A stretch of 33,959 nucleotides of DNA, taken from the NCBI GenBank assembly GCA_031265635.1, contig JAISCK010000061.1, positions 1-33,959 of the forward strand. The letters are read 5' to 3'. The notes under the pieces were generated by a model. The model was not told where the DNA came from. It saw nothing but the letters and a program-made list of their open reading frames with translations, and searched no databases. Shown in pieces: positions 8,075-13,655 of this stretch. This stretch comes from Spirochaetaceae bacterium (GTDB lineage Bacteria; Spirochaetota; Spirochaetia; Treponematales; Breznakiellaceae). The first letter of the stretch is position 1; each line of letters opens with the position of its first letter. The translations under genes and the position numbers were made by a program.

Positions 8075-10636
8075 ATGGACAGCACAGGATTTTTCACCGG
8101 CCCCCTTGCGGACGGACAGCTTTACCTGGAACGGCAGCGGATAAACAACCTCCTGGACAAGGCCGTTCACCGCCCTATAATTACTGTTGTCGCCGGGGCC
8201 GGATACGGAAAAACCCGCGCCGTGCACTCGTTTGTTCACAAGAAAGGAATCCCGGTTACCTGGATGCTCCTTACCGAGCGGGACAATATAGCCGAGCGCT
8301 TCTGGGAAGACCTTACGGCGGCCGTGGGGATGCTCCACTACGACACGGGCCTTGCCATGGGCGCCGTTGAATTCCCCCCGGCGGAACGGCAGTTTATCAA
8401 CTACCTGCGTATCCACCTCCAGAATCTGGGACGCGACAGAAAGCACGTGCTTGTTTTTGACGATGTACACCTCATTCATAACAAGGAAATACTCCGCTTT
8501 ATTGAACACTGCGCCACGGCGGCCTTTTCCGGCGTTACCGCCGTACTCATCTCCCGCACCGGCCTGCCCATCAACCTCATGGCCTATGAGTCAAAGGGCC
8601 TTATCACCGCCATAACTGAAGAAGAACTCCGGTTCAGCCGGGCGGAAATGCTTGAATATTTTTATATCCAGAACATACGGCCCGGTCCCGGAACAGCCGA
8701 TTCCATTTACCGGGATACCGAAGGCTGGGCCTTTGCCATATACCTGGCCGCCCAGACCCTGCGGCGCCAGGCCCCGGAAACCCAGTACATACCCCGGGCC
8801 TTCAAGTCCAATGTGTGGCGGCTTATCGAGAGCGAAATCATGGCCGAAATACAGATGCCCCTGCGGCAGTTCCTCATCAAACTTGTGTTTCTGGAGCGGC
8901 ACCCCGAAGAACTTCTCTCCGAGATAGGAGACTCAAGCCTCATTGCCGCCCTGGAAAAAATCGGCTCCTTCATACGCCTCGATTCCTATACCGGGTCCTA
9001 TCAGATTCATCCGCTGCTTCTTGAATACCTGGGAAGCCTCAGCGGGGAACTTTCACCGGAGGAAAAAAAGGACGTGTGGCTCAAGGCCGCGCGGTGGTGC
9101 GCCGCCAACAGGCAGAAGATAAACGCCATTCATTATTATGAAAAAGCGGGAAACTACAACGAAATCATCGCCATGATGTATACGGAGTTTACGCCCCTCA
9201 TCCCCGCCGCCAGCGCCAGGCCCCTCCTCGCCATTATGGAAAGGACGCCCAGGCGGGTCTACGGGGAAAATCCCGAACTGTACCTGATACGGGCATGGCT
9301 GTATACCTCCATGGAGATGCTGGAAAAGGCGGAGGAGGAACTTTCCGTCGTCATTTCCTCGCTGGAAGAGCGGCCCCCCTGCCCCCGGGTACACCAGATA
9401 CTGTCCGGCTGTTATATCAACCTGGGCTTTGTCCGCGTGCTCGCGGGCACCTATACCGGGGATTACGATTATATTTCAAATTTTGAAAAAGCCGCTTTTC
9501 ACGCCCAATACCGCGAGCGGGATTTTTCCCCTCCCCTCACCGTGGCTTCCCTTGGGTCCTATATATGCAGGGTTAATTCGGCGGAAAAAGGGGAGATGGA
9601 ACGGTACATAGAAGCTCTCGCAAAAACCATACCCCATCTTGAAAGCGCCCTGGGAGGCTGCCGTTACGGCATGGACGACCTTGCCCGGGGGGAACTGGCT
9701 TTTTTCAGATCGGACCTGTACCGGGCCGAAGAATGCCTGCTCACCGCGGCGGTCAAGGCGCGGCGGAAAAACCAGTACGAAATCGAAAACAGGGCCCTGT
9801 TTTACCTCATGCGGGTATACCTTAACCGGGGGAACAGCCGGGAACTTTCCCGGCTCAGGGAACAGTTTCTCGCCCAGCTTGACAAGGAAGATTTTGTAAA
9901 CCGCTACACCTGTTTTGACATCACCACAAGCTGGTTTTATATACAGATAGGCCGCCTGGCCGCCTGGCTCAAAAACGACCTTGAGAAAAGCGACCTCAAT
10001 TCCATGGCCTACGGCCCCGGACTCCTGGTCAAGGCCAAATACCATTTTGCCGCGCGGGAATACCCGGCCGCCCTGGCGGTTCTCCAGAGCGGGGAAAACA
10101 GATTCGGCCCCAGGGCCTATAATCTGGGGAGAATCGAAATAAAAGTCCTTGAGGCCCTGTGCCGGTACAGACTGGGCGACCAAGAAGAGAGTTTTTCCGC
10201 TCTGGAAGAAGCCTGGGAAGAAGCGCGGCCCAACGGTTTTTATATGCCCTTTACCGAACAGGGCAAAGACATGCGGGCCCTCACCGGCGCCATGCTGAAA
10301 TCAGGCTCCGCGCGGATAAACAAAAAAACCCTTGAACGCCTACACTTTTCCGCATCGGCCTACGCGAAACGCCTGGTCATCGTCATGAAAGAATACCGGT
10401 TTCTGGATAACCGGCGGAGCGCGGTCCCCTCGGAATCCCTTTCCTACCAGGAACTTTCGGTCCTCAAAAGCCTCTCCCAGGGACTCGCCAGGGAAGAAAT
10501 CGCCGTGGAAGGGGATATCTCCATCAATACCGTAAAAAGCGTCATCAAAAGCATCTACAACAAACTCGGCGCCATGAACCGGGCCGACGCCGTGCGCATA
10601 GCCACGAATTCCGGCTTTCTTGAACGGGAAGCATAG
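8075..10636 (+). CDS. MalT-like STAND ATPase transcription regulator, LuxR family
   Basis: 853 aa with the layout of large LuxR/MalT regulators. The N-terminal nucleotide-binding module has Walker A GAGYGKTR (41-48) and Walker B HVLVFDDVHLI (about 124-134). A winged-helix region is followed by a long helical, TPR-like middle (about 340-770). The C-terminal LuxR helix-turn-helix (about 790-850) has SINTVKSVIKSIYNKL as recognition region. Such proteins form ATP-dependent oligomers when an inducer or partner binds the sensor region, then activate promoters. ATG at 8075 follows GGACGGGGA. It diverges from the membrane adenylate cyclase gene, a possible target, but no inducer can be named. Confidence 0.9.
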   Translation: MDSTGFFTGPLADGQLYLERQRINNLLDKAVHRPIITVVAGAGYGKTRAVHSFVHKKGIPVTWMLLTERDNIAERFWEDLTAAVGMLHYDTGLAMGAVEFPPAERQFINYLRIHLQNLGRDRKHVLVFDDVHLIHNKEILRFIEHCATAAFSGVTAVLISRTGLPINLMAYESKGLITAITEEELRFSRAEMLEYFYIQNIRPGPGTADSIYRDTEGWAFAIYLAAQTLRRQAPETQYIPRAFKSNVWRLIESEIMAEIQMPLRQFLIKLVFLERHPEELLSEIGDSSLIAALEKIGSFIRLDSYTGSYQIHPLLLEYLGSLSGELSPEEKKDVWLKAARWCAANRQKINAIHYYEKAGNYNEIIAMMYTEFTPLIPAASARPLLAIMERTPRRVYGENPELYLIRAWLYTSMEMLEKAEEELSVVISSLEERPPCPRVHQILSGCYINLGFVRVLAGTYTGDYDYISNFEKAAFHAQYRERDFSPPLTVASLGSYICRVNSAEKGEMERYIEALAKTIPHLESALGGCRYGMDDLARGELAFFRSDLYRAEECLLTAAVKARRKNQYEIENRALFYLMRVYLNRGNSRELSRLREQFLAQLDKEDFVNRYTCFDITTSWFYIQIGRLAAWLKNDLEKSDLNSMAYGPGLLVKAKYHFAAREYPAALAVLQSGENRFGPRAYNLGRIEIKVLEALCRYRLGDQEESFSALEEAWEEARPNGFYMPFTEQGKDMRALTGAMLKSGSARINKKTLERLHFSASAYAKRLVIVMKEYRFLDNRRSAVPSESLSYQELSVLKSLSQGLAREEIAVEGDISINTVKSVIKSIYNKLGAMNRADAVRIATNSGFLEREA

Positions 10637-10670
10637 AACCGGCCTAAACGGTTGTATGGTGAACTTGCTG

Positions 10671-10698
10671 TTGACAAAGGCGCATACGGTGCTACAAT
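10671..10698 (+). promoter_or_regulatory. Promoter of the small lipoprotein gene
   Basis: TTGACA (10671-10676), 16 bp, TACAAT (10693-10698): near-consensus. The expected start near 10705 leaves only about five bases before the ATG at 10710, and there is no good Shine-Dalgarno sequence. This marks the left edge of the AT-rich islet. Confidence 0.6.
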
Positions 10699-10709
10699 TT
10701 TCAGAAAGC

Positions 10710-11102
10710 ATGAAAAAAATCATTATGCTCTGTATGGTCTTTTTTCTATTCTTCGCGGCATGTGAAATAACAGAAGAAAGGAGCCCAAAATCACGCACCA
10801 TAAAATATGAAGTTACCGGCGCCGGCTTAACGGTAGATATAACCATGAGAAATTCCGGACTAAGCACCAAATATCTTTATGATGAAATTCTTCCTGAGTC
10901 TGGGTCTTGGTCTGAATCATTTACTGTTAAGGGTTACAGGGATGATCTTTTTGAGGCGTATATTTCCGCCAAAAATAAAAATCATCCATCAGGAACAGTA
11001 ACGGTAAGCATCTCTGTAGATGGTACCCGTGTCGAAACAACCAGTTCTGCGGCAGACGGTATTGCCACCGCCTCTTACGATATTTACTTCCCAATGTTTT
11101 AG
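10710..11102 (+). CDS. Small lipoprotein with MmpS-like beta-sandwich
   Basis: 130 aa from ATG 10710; the longer frame from 10620 overlaps the LuxR-type gene and lacks a signal peptide at its start. The start chosen gives a classic lipoprotein signal (MKKIIMLCMVFFLFFAAC) with lipidation at C18. The rest alternates short strands (IKYEVTGAGLTVDITMRNSG, SGTVTVSISVDGTRVETTSS). This resembles the MmpS-type fold seen in many bacterial lipoproteins; the resemblance is from pattern only. The protein should be membrane-anchored outside the cytoplasm. It lies between the LuxR-type gene and an S24 remnant that continues in the same frame after its TAG. Function unknown. Confidence 0.7.
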   Translation: MKKIIMLCMVFFLFFAACEITEERSPKSRTIKYEVTGAGLTVDITMRNSGLSTKYLYDEILPESGSWSESFTVKGYRDDLFEAYISAKNKNHPSGTVTVSISVDGTRVETTSSAADGIATASYDIYFPMF

Positions 11103-11375
11103 CCTGATTACGGCAAAGTAGCGGCCGGCCGCCCCATAAACATACCCCCGAATTTGGTTATTCCTATCCCCGAACCCCTCCTCAAAGGGGATAAAACCAG
11201 GTACTTCTCGATAGAAGTCAAGGGAACCTCCATGACTAAGGCCGGAATTAAGGACGGCGACTTTATTGTCATGCGCCGGGCCGAAGAGCCGGAAGACGGG
11301 AGCGGAAAGACTATTGAAGTTGATTCCTCTGACTACGAAATTCAGGGGGAATTCGTGAAACTGAGGGTGGGCTAG
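11103..11375 (+). pseudogene. Remnant of an S24/LexA-like repressor with internal deletion
   Basis: Translation from 11103 starts PDYGKVAAGRPI, matching the LexA/S24 Ala-Gly self-cleavage site, and continues to VKGTSM, the catalytic-serine box, then AGIKDGDFIVMRR. The DNA-binding N-terminus is missing. The segment that should carry the catalytic lysine is also missing: the protein jumps from EEPEDG to SGKTIEVDSSDYEIQGEFV, which resembles the C-terminal end of the family. A deletion between two EDG-coding stretches would explain this (inference). A TTG at 11154 could start a 73-aa peptide, but no ribosome binding site is evident and the enzyme could not self-cleave. The frame is the same as that of the lipoprotein before its TAG. 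Confidence 0.7.
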
Positions 11376-11402
11376 GCTGAACCAAAAACCCCATAATGTT
11401 CA

Positions 11403-11434
11403 CAAAAAGTCAAAATAGTGCCAAAAAGTCAAAA
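11403..11434. repeat. Direct repeat of 13-mer CAAAAAGTCAAAA
   Basis: Exact copies at 11403-11415 and 11422-11434 have a 19-bp period, close to two helical turns, just upstream of the -35 box at 11451. This arrangement suits binding sites of a dimeric regulator. AT-rich chance similarity cannot be excluded. Confidence 0.5.
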
Positions 11435-11450
11435 ATTAGTAAAAAAGAGC

Positions 11451-11478
11451 TTGTCTTTTGTGAATATTTGAGTATAAT
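11451..11478 (+). promoter_or_regulatory. Promoter of the orphan-gene/nuclease islet
   Basis: TTGTCT (11451-11456), 16 bp, TATAAT (11473-11478). The -10 box is a perfect consensus and is covered by the palindrome at 11464-11495. The first gene, at 11558, would have a leader of about 70 bases. Confidence 0.6.
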
Positions 11479-11495
11479 GGACTATACTCAAATAT
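11464..11495. promoter_or_regulatory. Perfect 13-bp-arm palindrome over the -10 box (operator-like)
   Basis: ATATTTGAGTATA (11464-11476) and TATACTCAAATAT (11483-11495) are exact reverse complements with a 6-base spacer. The left arm overlaps the TATAAT box. A protein bound here would block transcription, so the site looks like an operator of the type used by autoregulated repressors or antitoxins. Which protein binds is unknown; the downstream 66-aa product is one candidate. Confidence 0.7.
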
Positions 11496-11557
11496 AGATA
11501 AGATAGACCGCGATGTGATTAATAGCCCGTTGCTTTATTTAGGAAGGGGGCAAATAC

Positions 11558-11758
11558 ATGGCTTATGAAAGAAAAATCGACCTTATGGATAAATCGCTTT
11601 TTCCAACGGTTTCTCTTTATGCGCAGAAAAAGAATCCCAAAGAGTCTATAACCACGGATGTCCGCCGGGTAGAACAGACTAATGATGAAATCATCGAATT
11701 TGTTGCTAACGAAATGTCTGGAACCCTGGGGGATAGCCGTGGCCCTAAAGCTAACTGA
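11558..11758 (+). CDS. Orphan 66-aa protein, first gene of the islet operon
   Basis: ATG at 11558 is preceded by AGGAAGGGGG (11541-11550). The product is small, charged and predicted mostly helical (QTNDEIIEFVANEM), with no membrane span and no family I recognise. Its last 20 bases overlap the next gene, whose GTG start at 11739 uses GGGGGA inside this frame, so the two are translationally coupled. Position, size and the operator upstream resemble the first gene of a toxin–antitoxin pair. There is no recognisable ribbon-helix-helix or HTH motif to support DNA binding, so this is context-based inference. Confidence 0.6.
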   Translation: MAYERKIDLMDKSLFPTVSLYAQKKNPKESITTDVRRVEQTNDEIIEFVANEMSGTLGDSRGPKAN

Positions 11759-12409
11759 TATTGTCTTAAAGGATTTTATTTATAAGCAAAACCCTGATTA
11801 TTCATATATATTTAATCCTGACGGAAGTCTCCAGTCTAATGACAGAAATGAGATTATCGATACTTTCTTATCAGTTTTGAAACAAATTTATACGACTATT
11901 ATTGCTGATGCTAAAATCAATCCGGGGAGGATAGAGTGTAATGAATATCTTCTTGCTCAGGCTCTTGCCCGGTACTCCCGTGATATTTTTGGTGAGTTGC
12001 GTCTTTCGGGTAAAATCGAACATTTACAAATTCTTGGGGTTCTAACAGAAACACAAAAGAATCAGCTTGCCCAATTTTCCGATTACGGATTAAAAATAGA
12101 TTCATGCAGTCCATATATCCATAGACAACTGGCCGCTCTTTTGTATTGGCTTGCGTATTAAAACCATTTGCCATTTATCCCGATAGAAATAACCCCATAA
12201 GGGAGCTAGGTGTTGCTTTTGAATTTCATAATGAATATGTATCCTACCTCCTCTGTCTTTCATCCTTGAAAGTGTTTAATTATTATCTCGATATACATAA
12301 AAGCAGAGATAGTTTTTACGATTTTCTTTATGATTTGCATTTCCGAAGTCTTTCAAGATCATCGCTTGAATTTTTCCTGGGGGAACACATGAAGGAAATA
12401 TCCTCCTGA
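11739..12409 (+). pseudogene. Orphan gene split by a frameshift near 12140-12160
   Basis: From GTG 11739 (GGGGGA upstream) the frame encodes about 140 aa (ALKLTDIVLKDFIYKQ through AALLYWLAY) and stops with TAA at 12159-12161. The -1 frame, open from 12146 to 12409, continues in the same style (LKPFAIYPDRNNPIREL, then a helical stretch) to EHMKEISS. The second part has only a TTG and no ribosome binding site, so one ancestral protein of about 220 aa broken by an indel is the simplest reading. No slippery heptamer typical of programmed -1 frameshifting sits in frame. Family unknown; no membrane span. A sequencing error is possible, as is a real loss of function. Confidence 0.6.
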
Positions 12410-12483
12410 CAACGGAAGTATGTCATGCCTGTAGTGGCGGGAAAGGTTAGCTGAGAAATTTTTATAGAAAAGGAGTGAACGCT

Positions 12484-13341
12484 ATGAACATACCAGCCAA
12501 GTTTGCCAAAAGGATCAATGAAAATCTCAAAAAATATCAGGGAGTTATTGCCCAAATCAAGAAAAAAGATGCTAATGAATCTGATACTGTTACCGTGATA
12601 ACCGATATGCTGCAAGATATTTTCGGGTATGATAAATACGCCGACATAACATCCGAATACGCTATCAGGGGGACCTATTGCGATTTGGCGATTCTCGATA
12701 GCCATAAAAAGATAAAATTTCTTATTGAAGTTAAAGCTATTTCCGTTGTCTTAAACGATAGTCATATAAAACAGGCCCTGGATTACGGCGCAAACGCGGG
12801 TGTGAACTGGGTATTATTAACCAACGCCGAAACATGGATGCTTTATAAAATCAAATTCGGAAAACCGATTGACAAAGAACTTATATCGGAATTCAATCTG
12901 TTGACGATTAATTCCAAAACAGATAAAGAGCTTGAAGCGCTCTTTGTAATTAGTAAGGATGGGCAGGAAAAATCAAGCATAGAGGATTTCTATTCAAATA
13001 TTCAGGTAAAGAATAAATTCATAATAGGATGCCTGTTAAATAGCCCAGATGTTTATGTGTTAATTCGCAGAACAATGAAGAAATTATTTGACGATGTAAA
13101 AATCAGCGAACAGGAAATCGCGGACATTATCATGAACGATATTATCAAAAGAGAAATAATAGATTCTGAGGAATCAAAAAAAGCAAAAAAAGATATTGAT
13201 AAAATATACAAAAAATTGGAACGGGTAAAAGAAAAAAGCAGCACGGCGCCTCAAGACAATGAGATTTCCAAACCGGAAGAAATACCGGATACCCAGGTTC
13301 AGCAAGATGTTGTTGAAAAAGACAGCGAGACAAACGGATAG
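12484..13341 (+). CDS. Stand-alone HsdR-N-type PD-(D/E)XK nuclease-like protein
   Basis: 285 aa from ATG 12484, with AAAAGGAG at 12468-12475; a GTG at 12475 overlaps that ribosome binding site and is rejected. Residues about 35-125 match the N-terminal nuclease domain of type I restriction HsdR subunits: D67 (TYCDLAI), E82-V-K84 (FLIEVKA) and the accessory Q97xxxY101 (QALDYG) give a complete PD-(D/E)XK site. No helicase motor follows. Instead there is a helical region and a lysine/glutamate-rich, probably coiled-coil or disordered tail (about 225-285). Cleavage of DNA is likely from the motif, but the target is unknown. No methylase or specificity subunit is nearby. It is the third gene of the AT-rich islet. 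Confidence 0.75.
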   Translation: MNIPAKFAKRINENLKKYQGVIAQIKKKDANESDTVTVITDMLQDIFGYDKYADITSEYAIRGTYCDLAILDSHKKIKFLIEVKAISVVLNDSHIKQALDYGANAGVNWVLLTNAETWMLYKIKFGKPIDKELISEFNLLTINSKTDKELEALFVISKDGQEKSSIEDFYSNIQVKNKFIIGCLLNSPDVYVLIRRTMKKLFDDVKISEQEIADIIMNDIIKREIIDSEESKKAKKDIDKIYKKLERVKEKSSTAPQDNEISKPEEIPDTQVQQDVVEKDSETNG

Positions 13342-13375
13342 AGAAAGCCAAGAAGAAGCTGGAGCAGGGGGAATA

Positions 13376-13459
13376 ATGCTAAATTACGATACTTTTTTGA
13401 AAAAAGCCAAAAACAGCCCAAACCCGCTTGACTCGCCGTTTTTTTTATGGTATGTATAG
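13376..13459 (+). CDS. Possible 27-codon ORF at the right end of the islet
   Basis: ATG 13376 is preceded by GCAGGGGG, a usable ribosome binding site, and encodes a 27-residue peptide from MLNYDTFLKKAKNS to SPFFLWYV, stopping at 13457-13459. It lies 22 bp before the tRNA gene. The start of a gene whose rest was deleted (for example an integrase, which often abuts a tRNA) is one idea, but no motif proves it. Alternatively it is chance. Confidence 0.3.
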   Translation: MLNYDTFLKKAKNSPNPLDSPFFLWYV

Positions 13460-13481
13460 ATGCGTCAATATAATGACTTAC

Positions 13482-13554
13482 GCCACCTTAGCTCAGTTGG
13501 TAGAGCAAAGGACTGAAAATCCTTGTGTCTAGAGTTCGATTCTCTGAGGTGGCA
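13482..13554 (+). tRNA. tRNA-Phe (anticodon GAA)
   Basis: A full cloverleaf folds: acceptor GCCACCT/AGGTGGC (13482-13488 and 13547-13553), D stem GCTC/GAGC, anticodon stem AAGGA/TCCTT with loop CTGAAAA and anticodon GAA at 13515-13517, variable loop GTGTC, and T arm TAGAG-TTCGATT-CTCTG with one T·G pair. The discriminator is A at 13554; CCA is not encoded. A TATAAT at 13469-13474 lies just upstream and could be the -10 box, though its -35 is weak; TTGACT at 13428-13433 is an alternative element. Confidence 0.95.
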
Positions 13555-13559
13555 AAGGA

Positions 13560-13584
13560 CCCTCCGCAAGGAGGGCCTTTTTTT
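13560..13584 (+). terminator. Intrinsic terminator of tRNA-Phe
   Basis: A CCCTCC stem, GCAA tetraloop and GGAGGG are followed by CC and seven T residues (13578-13584). This is a textbook rho-independent terminator six bases after the tRNA. Confidence 0.9.
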
Positions 13585-13655
13585 ATCGGGAAGCGGACAG
13601 GTGGAATTGGATTAAAGTAAGTGTTTTAGCTTGTCCACCAGCAGTGGAAAGGCGG

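Noticed and set aside
10620..10709. Upstream extension of the small lipoprotein
   Set aside because: It overlaps the LuxR-type gene, places 30 polar residues before the signal peptide, and includes the promoter itself.
12146..12409. Separate 87-aa gene
   Set aside because: It needs a TTG start without a ribosome binding site and reads as the continuation of the preceding frame, so it is treated as the second half of a frameshifted gene.
13482..13554. tRNA-Phe as the attachment site of an integrated element
   Set aside because: The islet lies on the 5' side of the tRNA and no second copy of the tRNA 3' end was seen in the window.
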